Source: an uncultured Clostridium sp.
Lineage (GTDB): Bacteria; Bacillota; Clostridia; Peptostreptococcales; Peptostreptococcaceae
Direction of reading: 5' to 3'
NCBI GenBank assembly: GCA_945871955.1
Contig: CAMBXR010000001.1
Location: 34,513 to 98,512, forward strand
DNA: 64,000 nucleotides
Both the position numbers and the translations under genes were made by a program. Under the pieces are notes generated by a model. It worked only from the letters and a program-made list of their open reading frames with translations, had not been told where the DNA came from and did not search any database. Below, in pieces: positions 32,301 to 41,031 of this stretch (position 1 is its first letter; each line of letters opens with the position of its first letter).

Positions 32301-33612
32301 CAATTTCAGTTATCTTGTCATTTTTATTTGAAAAACCTGTAGTTTCCAAGTCGAATACTACAAATGTTTGAGATAATTCTTTATCATTGGCATTTTGTAT
32401 TACTGGTAGATTATCTTCTACTAAATAACCTTCCACACCGTAAAGTATTTTTATATTATTAGCTTTTCCTGCATCCATAGCTTCTGGGAAAGCTTGTACC
32501 ACACCATGGTCCGTTATAGCTATAGCTTTATGCCCCCAAGCAGCAGCTTGCTTTACTAATTTTTTTGTAGAACATAATGCATCCATAGAAGACATTTGTG
32601 TATGAGCATGCAGTTCCACTCTTTTTCCTCTTTCACAAGTATCTTTTCTTTGTGGTTTTTCTTCTTCTCTTATACCACTTATGGTCATAGTTAATTCCCT
32701 TTGATAAGTATCAAATAAGACATCACCTTTAATTTTTACATAAGATCCTTCTTTTACCCTATCTAGCACTTTATCCTTATTCAAGTCATTTAAGAATAAT
32801 TTACAATTTATTGAACTAGTATTATCTGTAATAGACATAATAGAAAGAATTTTACCATTTCTAAGTTCTTTATTTTCTATATGGAATACTTCTCCCACTA
32901 CTGCCACAGTTTTAGAGTTTTGATTTAGTTCTTTTATAGGATGTACTAAGCTATTTACATCTTCTCCATAAATTAAATGTTCATCATGTTCATCTTTTAT
33001 TACATAACCTTCTTCTTCATCCTTTTCATCAATCACATCAAATTCTAGTTCTTTTATTAGTTCTTCGATTTCTTTATCTGTTTTTTCTATTAATTTTTTT
33101 CTATCTATTTTTTCACCAACGGCTTTTTCTACCTGAACCTGATAATCAATTCCCAATTCTTCTAGTAATACAGTTCTTATAACTTCTTCTATATTATTCT
33201 TTTTTAATTTTTCATAAAAAATTTCTTTAGGAATCTTTATTTTAAGCATATTATCTAAGCACATAAATTCAACTTGTTTTTTCCACCCTTCAATAGCTGG
33301 ACAGATTGTTTTTAGTATATATAAAATATTGTTCCAATAAGCTTTTACTATATCTTTTTCAGATTTTCTACCAAAACCAGTAAATTTTATTTTTATTCTA
33401 ATATTTTTAAAGTATTTTAATTTACCTAGTAATTCTTCCCTTAATAAATCTAAAATCTCATGAGATATCATTTCCCTCGATAATAAATACATATATATAA
33501 TTCTATCTTCTTTAAAATATATAACCTTAGAAACTTGTACTTCTTTTAATTGTTTTTCTAATCTATTATTTTTTATTTCTAATTTTTCTAAATAGTCCTT
33601 AATATTATCCAT
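29317..33612 (-). CDS. polC: DNA polymerase III PolC-type alpha subunit
   Basis: PHP domain (RVELHAHTQMSSMD), DEDD 3'-5' exonuclease (FVVFDLETTGFS), PolC catalytic region (DIDLNFSG). Confidence 0.98.
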   Translation of the reverse strand: MDNIKDYLEKLEIKNNRLEKQLKEVQVSKVIYFKEDRIIYMYLLSREMISHEILDLLREELLGKLKYFKNIRIKIKFTGFGRKSEKDIVKAYWNNILYILKTICPAIEGWKKQVEFMCLDNMLKIKIPKEIFYEKLKKNNIEEVIRTVLLEELGIDYQVQVEKAVGEKIDRKKLIEKTDKEIEELIKELEFDVIDEKDEEEGYVIKDEHDEHLIYGEDVNSLVHPIKELNQNSKTVAVVGEVFHIENKELRNGKILSIMSITDNTSSINCKLFLNDLNKDKVLDRVKEGSYVKIKGDVLFDTYQRELTMTISGIREEEKPQRKDTCERGKRVELHAHTQMSSMDALCSTKKLVKQAAAWGHKAIAITDHGVVQAFPEAMDAGKANNIKILYGVEGYLVEDNLPVIQNANDKELSQTFVVFDLETTGFSNKNDKITEIGAVKVENFKIVDRFSQLINPQKDISYKVQELTGITNDLIKDKPTIEEILPKFVEFIGDSVLVAHNANFDMGFMQQKCREQNIEFKNTSVDTLTLARTLLPHMKRFRLNLIAKELGIPLLNHHRAVDDAEATAHIFIKFLEMIKKKGGEKLSDVNEILGDIDYTKLTTNHVTLIAKNQVGIKNLYKIVSDAHINHYHRAPRILKSVLEQYKEGIIVGSACEAGEVFQAVKQNKSEEELERIISLYDYIEVMPIDNNRFMIDKGEVEDEEELRELNKRLIEVAKKFGKIPVATGDVHFIDKHEAVFRKVLKYSQGFKVDEEETYLHFRTTDEMLEEFKYLGEDLAYEVVVENTNKVADMVEDILPIPNETFPPRIEGSDKELRDMCNAKAERIYGSPLPDVVRKRLDRELNSIINNGYAVMYIIAQKLVTKSLADGYLVGSRGSVGSSLAATMSDITEVNPLPAHYVCENPECKYSYFYEIGEWGSGADLPDKDCPKCGRPLKKDGHDIPFEVFLGFEGDKEPDIDLNFSGSYQPVIHKYTEVLFGEGHTYKAGTIGTVAEKTAFGYAKKFVEENDLNSTSAEVLRLASGCTGVKRTTGQHPGGIMVIPDYIDVYDITPIQYPANDPSCGVITTHFDYHSISGRILKLDILGHDVPTIIRMIEDITGKIATEIPLDDKETMSLFTSTEALGVTPEEINCPIGCLAIPEFGTKFVRQMLLDTKPKTFAELVRISGLSHGTDVWLNNAQDLVVEGTVEFKEVISTRDDIMNYLIFKGLPPKMAFTIMESVRKGKGLKPEFIEEMKKNDVPDWYIGSCQKIKYMFPKAHAVAYVMMSFRLAYYKVHYPEAFYATYFTMKAEDFDADLIVKGLDAIKNKMDEITSMGNDATAKEKNMFTVLEVAYEMYARGIKILPVDIYESDAKEFKVVGEKQILPPMIALQGVGENAAIHIQQERGNGEFISKEDLQKRTKISKTVIETLTIHGALDNMSEKNQLSLF

Positions 33613-33769
33613 GAGATTATCACTTCCTTTCCTAGATAAATTATTATATCACATCTAAAAATAAATTTATCCCCAGTAATATAAAATTTATTTTTTGGAT
33701 TAGCTTCAAAATTATACTTATTTAATATTATATAATATGAACACAATTCAAACTAAGGCGGTGTTAAAT

Positions 33770-34450
33770 ATGGCTTGTGAAAATATTTTTGATATAAATT
33801 ATATTTCCAAATATTATGATAACCTGGGAGGGAAAAAGTTATTTAAAAATTGTATAAAAGATCTTAATTCAAAAATAGATAAAAAAGTATATCTTTATTA
33901 TTCATATAGAAAAGATATACCCATATGTGCACTGCCAAAACTTAAAGTATTATTAGTATCTAAAATTGGCTTTTTATCTTTTTGTTATAACTTTTATTTT
34001 TATGTAAATACTTTTGATTATTATAATATTAATATTTCAAAGGAAAATTTAGAAACTATAGCTAGATGTGTTACCTCTCATGAAGTTGGCCATATACTCG
34101 ATGATAGCATCTCCAATAATAGATGGGAAAATTCCAAAATACTAACAGATATTCTAGAAAAAATGATTAATTACAATATTGATATTTCTAAAACAGATTT
34201 TCATAAAAAGAATTTACCTAGTGATCTTGAAGATAGTGTTTTAAGTTTCAAAAAAAACTTAGTAGAAAGAGAATCTACTGCTTGGGAAATTGCAAAGTCC
34301 ATTATAACCTTAAAAAATACAAATGAAGAATTTATATTTAATAAAATCAAAGAATATGCTCTTGCAACATATAATTATGGTGATTTAAAAACTATTATAA
34401 AAGAAAATAATTTAGATGTTTTCTTTAAATATAAAAGATATTTTGCTTAA
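33770..34450 (+). CDS. Putative zinc metallopeptidase (HExxH), uncharacterised
   Basis: HEVGHILDD motif with downstream ERESTAWE; AAGGCGGTG SD upstream of ATG 33770 (preferred over 33737). Confidence 0.6.
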   Translation: MACENIFDINYISKYYDNLGGKKLFKNCIKDLNSKIDKKVYLYYSYRKDIPICALPKLKVLLVSKIGFLSFCYNFYFYVNTFDYYNINISKENLETIARCVTSHEVGHILDDSISNNRWENSKILTDILEKMINYNIDISKTDFHKKNLPSDLEDSVLSFKKNLVERESTAWEIAKSIITLKNTNEEFIFNKIKEYALATYNYGDLKTIIKENNLDVFFKYKRYFA

Positions 34451-34455
34451 TAATT

Positions 34456-34502
34456 ATAAAAGTCTTTAGAATAAAAATATTTATTACTAGAGACTTTTAT
34501 AG
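34456..34502 (+). terminator. Stem-loop downstream of the HExxH gene
   Basis: ATAAAAGTCTTTAG...CTAGAGACTTTTAT. Confidence 0.45.
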
Positions 34503-34627
34503 AATTTATCTTATAGGTTTACTTTAAATTTTCAAAATAATCACATTTTTTTGCATACTTATACTTATTTTGGTAAATATTTGATATTATAATGTTATAT
34601 AAATATTATTTTAGGAGGTATCTATAT

Positions 34628-35362
34628 ATGGTTGATAATATTGAAAAATTAAAAGAACTTATAGATAGTCATAATAATATTGTATTTTTTGGTGGAGCAG
34701 GTGTATCAACAGAATCTAATATTCCAGATTTTAGAAGTGCCTCTGGTTTATTTAATGAGAAGTTAAATAAAAATTTCACTCCTGAACAATTAGTATCTCA
34801 TACTTTTTTTATGCGATATCCCGAAGATTTTTTTAAATTTTATAAAGATAAATTAATCTATAAAGATGCCAAGCCAAATAAAGCTCACTTATCACTAGTC
34901 AAATTAGAAAATATGGGTAAATTAAATGCCATAATCACTCAAAATATTGATGGTCTTCATCAAATGGCTGGAAGTCAAAATGTTTTAGAACTTCATGGAT
35001 CAGTACATAGAAATCATTGCACTAAATGCGGTAAATTTTTTGACTTGCAACAAATGTTAGATTTAGAAGGAATTGTTCCTTACTGTGATGTTTGTGGAAG
35101 TATAGTTAAACCAGATGTAGTTTTATATGAAGAACCTTTAGATAACAAAGTTGTAAATCATACAGTAAATGCTTTACTTAATGCCGACTTATTAATTATT
35201 GGAGGAACTTCACTAGCTGTTTATCCTGCAGCAAGCTTTATAGATTATTTCAATGGAGATAGTATAGTTCTAATAAATAAAAGTAGTACGGGTTACGACT
35301 CAAAAGCTTCTTTACTTATTAATGATTCCATAGGAAAAGTACTTTCACAAGCTGTATTGTAG
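34628..35362 (+). CDS. cobB: NAD-dependent protein deacylase, Sir2 family
   Basis: GGAGVSTESNIPDFRS, TQNIDGLHQMAG, CxxC pairs (CTKCGKF, CDVCGS); AGGAGGT SD 5' of ATG 34628. Confidence 0.95.
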   Translation: MVDNIEKLKELIDSHNNIVFFGGAGVSTESNIPDFRSASGLFNEKLNKNFTPEQLVSHTFFMRYPEDFFKFYKDKLIYKDAKPNKAHLSLVKLENMGKLNAIITQNIDGLHQMAGSQNVLELHGSVHRNHCTKCGKFFDLQQMLDLEGIVPYCDVCGSIVKPDVVLYEEPLDNKVVNHTVNALLNADLLIIGGTSLAVYPAASFIDYFNGDSIVLINKSSTGYDSKASLLINDSIGKVLSQAVL

Positions 35363-35378
35363 ATAAAATTTATGCATT

Positions 35379-35412
35379 AAAATAAGGTAAGATTTAATCC
35401 TACCTTATTTTT
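35379..35412. terminator. Rho-independent terminator downstream of cobB
   Basis: AATAAGGTAAGAT-ttaatc-CTACCTTATTTTT. Confidence 0.75.
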
Positions 35413-35549
35413 TATTCTTTTTCTTTTTCATACACATCTTTATATATTAAAACAGCTTCATAATACGCTTCTTCTTCACTTATACCTTTTTCTTGTGCTA
35501 TTTTCTCAGCCGAGTCCTTTATAATCGATGCCGCTTCAAGTATGTTCAT
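35412..35549 (-). CDS. Small protein of 45 aa (not in supplied ORF track)
   Basis: MNILEAASIIKDSAEKIAQEKGISEEEAYYEAVLIYKDVYEKEKE; AGGTAGGTGT SD-like sequence just upstream. Confidence 0.55.
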   Translation of the reverse strand: MNILEAASIIKDSAEKIAQEKGISEEEAYYEAVLIYKDVYEKEKE

Positions 35550-35655
35550 AGAAACACCTACCTATTTATTGTCCTACTTCTTCTTAAAACATATTATTCC
35601 CAACAACAACTATAAAATTACCTTAATTTATTAAAAATTACATTTATTTATTAAT

Positions 35656-35699
35656 AAAAAATAAGTCTTTGACATAATTTGCAATAAGACTTATTTTTT
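35656..35699 (-). terminator. Rho-independent terminator downstream of gerW-like gene
   Basis: AAAAAATAAGTCTT...AAGACTTATTTTTT. Confidence 0.8.
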
Positions 35700-35705
35700 A
35701 GTAAT

Positions 35706-36149
35706 TTATTCTTTTTTATTTTTATTACATTCATCAATATCTTCTTGGAATTTAATATTACTATCATGTTTTAATATTTTTTGCACTTTATCTATTATTC
35801 GTGGAGTTACTGTTAATATATTATCTACTAAATTCACATTATCTTCAAGAGAAATCAGACGTGTTTCTCCATTTTCTACTACAACAAAAGCTACAGGAGA
35901 TATGGTTATAGCACCACCACTTCCGCCAGCAAAATTAGTATCACAATTAACACTTGTCTTAGTATTTTTATTGTATTCACCCCCACCAATACCAAATCCT
36001 ACAGTTACCTTTGATATGGGCACAATTACAGAAGCTTCTGCTTTTATTGGATTTCCTACTATGGTATTGGAATCTATAGAGTTTTTAATAGTTTCTAAAG
36101 TTGTCTCCATAATACTTTGTATAGAGTTAGTTGCTGTCAACTTCTTCAC
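35706..36149 (-). CDS. GerW/YtfJ family sporulation protein
   Basis: VGNPIKAEASVIVPISKVTVGFGIGGGEY, GGSGGAITISPVAFVVV. Confidence 0.9.
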   Translation of the reverse strand: MKKLTATNSIQSIMETTLETIKNSIDSNTIVGNPIKAEASVIVPISKVTVGFGIGGGEYNKNTKTSVNCDTNFAGGSGGAITISPVAFVVVENGETRLISLEDNVNLVDNILTVTPRIIDKVQKILKHDSNIKFQEDIDECNKNKKE

Positions 36150-36675
36150 CTTCCTTAGTCCTGTATTTTAATATTATAGTTCTTATAAGTATTGGAATTA
36201 ATTTAAACATTATAATAGGTCTAAATTTTATATGTATTGTTATACTTCCTTTTATATTATTTTCTGTAAATTTAGGAGTAATATTTAAATATAATTTTTC
36301 ACAGTTAAGTATATTTATTATATTTCCATATATGATATTAATTAATGCACATATATATGTAGTTATGTATGGATTAAGATTGCTAAAATATATGTCTGAA
36401 TATAGTTTTACTATTTTTATTTTTTTTATTAAGTCAACAATGTTACTTAATTCTCTTTTTAGGAGTTTTATATCTTTTAAACTTCCTTTCTTTTTTTTAT
36501 TATTTTTCTTAGGAGGATATAATTGTATATTAATTTTTATAAAATTAAACATTATTTTAATTTTTAGTTTTATTAGTACTTTTTTATTATTAAAATCTAT
36601 AGAAAATATAAAATGGCAATAAGATATTAATAATACAATTAATATTAATAAAAAACATAAACTTATATATTTCAT
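36127..36675 (-). CDS. DUF2953-type membrane protein
   Basis: N-terminal TM, basic and hydrophobic composition, overlaps gerW-like gene as in sporulation loci of Clostridia. Confidence 0.6.
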   Translation of the reverse strand: MKYISLCFLLILIVLLISYCHFIFSIDFNNKKVLIKLKIKIMFNFIKINIQLYPPKKNNKKKKGSLKDIKLLKRELSNIVDLIKKIKIVKLYSDIYFSNLNPYITTYICALINIIYGNIINILNCEKLYLNITPKFTENNIKGSITIHIKFRPIIMFKLIPILIRTIILKYRTKEGEEVDSN

Positions 36676-36710
36676 ATTCTATATTGTTTGTAAAACTTAT
36701 GGATATATAC

Positions 36711-36742
36711 AAAAAATCATAGGCTATAGACCTATGATTTTT
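36711..36742 (-). terminator. Rho-independent terminator
   Basis: AAAAAATCATAGG-ctatagac-CTATGATTTTT. Confidence 0.75.
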
Positions 36743-36756
36743 AATTTTAACAATTT

Positions 36757-36990
36757 TTATTTAATTTTAGATTTCTTTTTACTATTTTTGTTTGGCATAG
36801 AAGATGACAGTCTTTGCTTTTCTCTTCTATTCATGTTGCTGTTATTGTATATGCACATACCCCAACACACAACAGCTACCATAAATAGTACTCCTCTTAG
36901 AGTATCCCCCATTTTAAACATTGTAATACCAAAGAAAAAACTGGCTATTGCAAATAATATATATATGCCCATTGCAAGTTTACTTTTCAT
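36757..36990 (-). CDS. Small two-TM membrane protein with basic C-terminus, hypothetical
   Basis: MKSKLAMGIYILFAIASFFFGITMF...KKKSKIK downstream of scpB. Confidence 0.6.
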   Translation of the reverse strand: MKSKLAMGIYILFAIASFFFGITMFKMGDTLRGVLFMVAVVCWGMCIYNNSNMNRREKQRLSSSMPNKNSKKKSKIK

Positions 36991-37008
36991 ATATTGCCCC
37001 CTAGTTTA

Positions 37009-37557
37009 TTATATTTCTTCTTCCTTTTCAAAACTATCTATTGGTGGTAAATCTTTTAAACTTTCTATTTGTAGTAGTTTTAAAAATTCTCCTGTAGTTT
37101 TGTAAATAATAGGTTTACCTATTTTATTAAGCCTACCTGCTTCTCTTATTAGTTCATGCTCTAAAAGAGTCTGTAATACTTTATCACATTTAACACCCCT
37201 AATACTTTCTATTTCCACTTTAGTAATAGGCTGTTTATATGCAATAATTGTCAATGTTTCTAATGTGGCCTGACTTAAAGATTTTCTTTTTTTAGGTTCT
37301 AACACCTTTTTTATATAATCAGCATAATCTTTGTTAGTACACATTTGATATTTATTTTCTAGTTTTATTATTTGAATTCCTCTATTATTTTCTCTATATT
37401 CTTCTATTAAAGAATTTAGCATAAATTCAATTTCTTTCGGTGAAAGTTCTTCATTTATAACGCTATTAAGCTCTTTTATACCAATTGGTTCTCCATATGC
37501 AAACATAATAGATTCAATTATATGCTTTATTTCTTGTCTATTCATTTTCCACTCCAC
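37009..37557 (-). CDS. scpB: Segregation and condensation protein B
   Basis: IKHIIESIMFAYGEPI, ATLETLTIIAYKQPITKVEIESIRGV. Confidence 0.95.
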   Translation of the reverse strand: MEWKMNRQEIKHIIESIMFAYGEPIGIKELNSVINEELSPKEIEFMLNSLIEEYRENNRGIQIIKLENKYQMCTNKDYADYIKKVLEPKKRKSLSQATLETLTIIAYKQPITKVEIESIRGVKCDKVLQTLLEHELIREAGRLNKIGKPIIYKTTGEFLKLLQIESLKDLPPIDSFEKEEEI

Positions 37558-38266
37558 GTCTTACTATAAGAATATCGTCAAAAAATTTATTTTGAACTAC
37601 AACTATTAATTTTTCCTTTATTAATTCAAGAATAGCTAAGAAGGTCGCTATGGTTTCATCCTTATCATAAGGCCCAACTAACTTAACAAAGCTAACTTCA
37701 TTTTCTTTTGACATTAATTCTCTTAAATCTTCCATTTTTTCTTCTGAAGAAACTACTCTTTTTTTAACTATAATATCAAGATCTTCATTTTTATCAAAGT
37801 TTTCTATTACTTTTGTTTTTAATATTATCGGAAGAATCTTTCTAATAGCATCTATAGATATTTCATCTAAATCTATTTTATTATCTACTACCATTTCTTC
37901 CTTTGCTCTAAAGAAAGTGTCACAAGTATAATGGACATTTTCTTTTAAATTTAAAGATGCCTCCTTAAATTTCTTATATTCTTCTAATTGACCTACTAAT
38001 TCTAATCTTGGATCTTCTTCATTTTCTTCATGATGTTGTTTATATAATAGGTATTTAGATTTTATCTCAACAAGTTTTGATGCCATAATTATAAATTCAC
38101 TGGCAACTTCTAAATCCATCTCATTTAACATATCTATATATGCTAAATACTGACTTGTAATTTCCGATATTGATATATCTTTTATATCTATCTTTTGCTT
38201 TGAAATTAAATCACAAAGCAGATCTAAAGGTCCATCATAGACATTTAAGTGTATATTATATTTCAT
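37538..38266 (-). CDS. scpA: Segregation and condensation protein A
   Basis: YDGPLDLLCDLISKQKIDIKDISISEI. Confidence 0.95.
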   Translation of the reverse strand: MKYNIHLNVYDGPLDLLCDLISKQKIDIKDISISEITSQYLAYIDMLNEMDLEVASEFIIMASKLVEIKSKYLLYKQHHEENEEDPRLELVGQLEEYKKFKEASLNLKENVHYTCDTFFRAKEEMVVDNKIDLDEISIDAIRKILPIILKTKVIENFDKNEDLDIIVKKRVVSSEEKMEDLRELMSKENEVSFVKLVGPYDKDETIATFLAILELIKEKLIVVVQNKFFDDILIVRRGVENE

Positions 38267-38277
38267 TCAATTACCTC

Positions 38278-38868
38278 TTACACGAATATACTAACTATAG
38301 TATAAAATGCTATAGTTATAGGCTTTGTAAATATTAAATATGCATCTGTAAATATAGCAATTAATAATACTACATAACCTACATTTTCATATTTATAAAT
38401 AAAATCATTAAACTTATATGGTAGTAATGATGATAATACTCCCCATCCATCAAGAGGCGGTATAGGAAGTAAGTTAAATGCACCAAAGTAAATATTTATC
38501 CACATGGCATTATAAAAAATTAAATTTATTGCATACATATTTGAATATTTTGCAATTATCCCACAAAGTATGGCTCCAAATAAATTTCCTATTGCTCCTG
38601 ATAAAGAAACTATAACATTTCCTAATTTATAATTTTTAAAATTATTTGGATTAACTGGTACTGGTTTTGCCCAACCTATACGAAATAATAATAAAGTTAT
38701 CAGTCCTATAGGGTCAACATGCTTTGCTGGGTTTAAAGTCATCCTACCATTATATTTAGCAGTATCATCACCTAATAGATGAGCTGAATATGCATGTCCA
38801 AACTCATGAACTGATATGGCTATGGCAATACCAACCATTGATACTAATAAATTGCTTAAATTAAACAT
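38278..38868 (-). CDS. Site-2 protease (M50) family membrane protein
   Basis: HEFGHAYSAHLLGDDTAK, NLLPIPPLDGW. Confidence 0.9.
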   Translation of the reverse strand: MFNLSNLLVSMVGIAIAISVHEFGHAYSAHLLGDDTAKYNGRMTLNPAKHVDPIGLITLLLFRIGWAKPVPVNPNNFKNYKLGNVIVSLSGAIGNLFGAILCGIIAKYSNMYAINLIFYNAMWINIYFGAFNLLPIPPLDGWGVLSSLLPYKFNDFIYKYENVGYVVLLIAIFTDAYLIFTKPITIAFYTIVSIFV

Positions 38869-38954
38869 ATCTACTCTCTCCTATTATTTTTTTGTAATAC
38901 TATTATTATATCATTTATAAAATTATAATCAAAATATTTATATATTTATTCATA

Positions 38955-38998
38955 ATAAAAGCTATGAAGCATATAAAAATATACTTCATAGCTTTTAT
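38955..38998 (-). terminator. Rho-independent terminator downstream of dacF-like gene's neighbour region
   Basis: ATAAAAGCTATGAAG...CTTCATAGCTTTTAT. Confidence 0.7.
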
Positions 38999-38999
38999 C

Positions 39000-40151
39000 T
39001 TATACTAAATTATTTATAACTCTTTTTAACATTTGAAGATAAGATGCTTTATTTATATCTTCTGTATTAATTATCTTAGTTTCTCCTACAAGTTCTTTTC
39101 CTCTATAAACTTTTACAACACCAAGTTCTGTATTTTTTTCTATAGGTAGTTTTAAGTCTTGTTTTATCTCAACTTTCTTTTTAAAATCTTTATTTCCACC
39201 TTTTTTAATTAATACACATAAATCATCTTTAGCTACTAAATCTACATTTTCTTTTTCACCTTTTTCAAATTTCACTGTAGCTATTTTATCATTAGCTCCA
39301 CATATTTTTACTGTTTCATAATTGGCAAATCCATAATTTAATAAACTTGTTGCGTCTTTAAATCTTATTGGTGATGTTTCAGCACATAATGTAACTGCTA
39401 TTAAATGTGTATTATTTCTAAGAGCTGATGCTGAAAGACAGTATTTAGCTTGTTGAGTAAATCCTGTTTTTACTCCTGTTGCTCCTGTATAATGTTTTAC
39501 TAATTTATTTGTGTTTGATATACCTATCTTAGCTTGTTTTTTTCCAACTACTACTTCGTCCATCCATGTAGTTAAGTATTTAGATATTTTTTCATGTTTA
39601 AGTAATTCTTTAGACATTAAAGCTATATCATAAGCTGAAGTGTAGTGATTATCAACAGGAAGTCCATTGGTATTCACAAAATTTGTATCTTTCATTCCAA
39701 GTTCTTTGGCTCTTTTATTCATAAGAGCTACAAATTCTTCAACACTACCACCCACATATTCTGCCATAGCTACACATGCATCATTGGCTGAGGCAACAGC
39801 TATAGATTTTAATAATGTATCTACTTTTTGCACTTCTCCCACTTCTAAAAATATTTGACTTCCTCCCATACTAGCAGCTACTTCACTTATTTGAACATCA
39901 TCATCTTCTTTGATTTTGCCACTTTCTAGTGCTTCACATATTAAAAGCATAGTCATAACTTTTGTTACACTTGCAGGAGGTAATTTTTCATGGCAGTTTT
40001 TTTCATATAAAACATTACCTGTAGATGCGTCCATTAGTATAGCCGACTTAGAAGCTATATCTAATTTAGCATCTTGAGTATTTGCAAAAATAATATTTAC
40101 TTGGTTTGATACAATAAGTAATGTAATTAAAAAGCTAATAAACTTTTTCAT
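39000..40151 (-). CDS. D-alanyl-D-alanine carboxypeptidase (S11 family)
   Basis: Signal peptide; SVTK (PPASVTKVMT), SAND (SxN: ASANDAC), KTG (GVKTGFT). Confidence 0.93.
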   Translation of the reverse strand: MKKFISFLITLLIVSNQVNIIFANTQDAKLDIASKSAILMDASTGNVLYEKNCHEKLPPASVTKVMTMLLICEALESGKIKEDDDVQISEVAASMGGSQIFLEVGEVQKVDTLLKSIAVASANDACVAMAEYVGGSVEEFVALMNKRAKELGMKDTNFVNTNGLPVDNHYTSAYDIALMSKELLKHEKISKYLTTWMDEVVVGKKQAKIGISNTNKLVKHYTGATGVKTGFTQQAKYCLSASALRNNTHLIAVTLCAETSPIRFKDATSLLNYGFANYETVKICGANDKIATVKFEKGEKENVDLVAKDDLCVLIKKGGNKDFKKKVEIKQDLKLPIEKNTELGVVKVYRGKELVGETKIINTEDINKASYLQMLKRVINNLV

Positions 40152-40265
40152 TTTGTCACCTCTTAATTGTCTTTAATTTTATTAACACCTTATATTATTT
40201 CTCTTATATTATTTTTTACCAATACTTCTAATTTATAATTAGTATCTTTTACATGTTATATTTTA

Positions 40266-40553
40266 TTAATAATTTATTATTTCACTTTCAATGTTAATTA
40301 TTTCTGCTTCACAGTTATCTTCAATAAAATCTATAATTTTTTCTTGCGATTTATCACTATCCTTTCTATTCAAATCAAGCTTTACTATTCCAATACTTAT
40401 TAATTGGTGCAAGTCTTGGTTTTCAACCTCCCTTATACTAATATTAAACTTATTTTGTAATTTAGCTATTATACTTTTCACTATCATTCTCTTTTCTTTT
40501 AAAGAATGTACGTATGGCGCTCTTAAATCAATTTTAATAGCTAGTATTTTCAT
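40266..40553 (-). CDS. DUF503 family protein (YlxP-like)
   Basis: HSLKEKRMIVKSIIAKLQNKFNISIREVENQDLHQ. Confidence 0.88.
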   Translation of the reverse strand: MKILAIKIDLRAPYVHSLKEKRMIVKSIIAKLQNKFNISIREVENQDLHQLISIGIVKLDLNRKDSDKSQEKIIDFIEDNCEAEIINIESEIINY

Positions 40554-40568
40554 GTTATTTCCTCTCTT

Positions 40569-40904
40569 CTACTTATAATCTTCATCTATAGTGTTGGCTA
40601 TTATCTTATTTATATTATCCATCATTAAATTAAATTTTTGTTCAGCTAACAAGTAGTTATATATTTTTTCATTATTTCTAATTTTATTTTGAATTTCTTC
40701 CATCTTTTTTAATGATTTTTTATCTATTTTTTTATTGTTCATAGTTGCATATTGAAGATTATACTGCGTCTTTTTATATTCACCTAGTAAGTATTCATTA
40801 TTTTTATCTCTTTTTATATTTTTCATATTTTCCACAAATTCTATATATTCTTTGCTACTTTTAATTTCACTAGCTAATTTAGTAGCTGTATCATATACAC
40901 TCAT
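40569..40904 (-). CDS. YlbF/YmcA family protein
   Basis: VYDTATKLASEIKSSKEYIEF helical short protein. Confidence 0.8.
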   Translation of the reverse strand: MSVYDTATKLASEIKSSKEYIEFVENMKNIKRDKNNEYLLGEYKKTQYNLQYATMNNKKIDKKSLKKMEEIQNKIRNNEKIYNYLLAEQKFNLMMDNINKIIANTIDEDYK

Positions 40905-40986
40905 ATTCTCCTCCTAGTTTAACTTTTTAAATTTAAGTTTTATAAGTATATATTCATTTTTAATATGGTTTTATTTATAATATTAA

Positions 40987-41030
40987 AAAAATACCTCAGT
41001 ATTTTTCATTCAAATACTGAGGTATTTTTT
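40987..41030 (-). terminator. Rho-independent terminator downstream of rnj
   Basis: AAAAATACCTCAGTATTT...AAATACTGAGGTATTTTTT. Confidence 0.85.
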
Positions 41031-41031
41031 A

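Noticed and set aside
33737-33769. Upstream start for the HExxH gene
   Set aside because: No SD ahead of 33737; AAGGCGGTG precedes ATG 33770
36131-36622. 163-aa plus-strand hydrophobic ORF antisense to the DUF2953-type gene
   Set aside because: Composition mirrors the complementary AT-rich coding strand; no SD, and the minus-strand gene fits the operon
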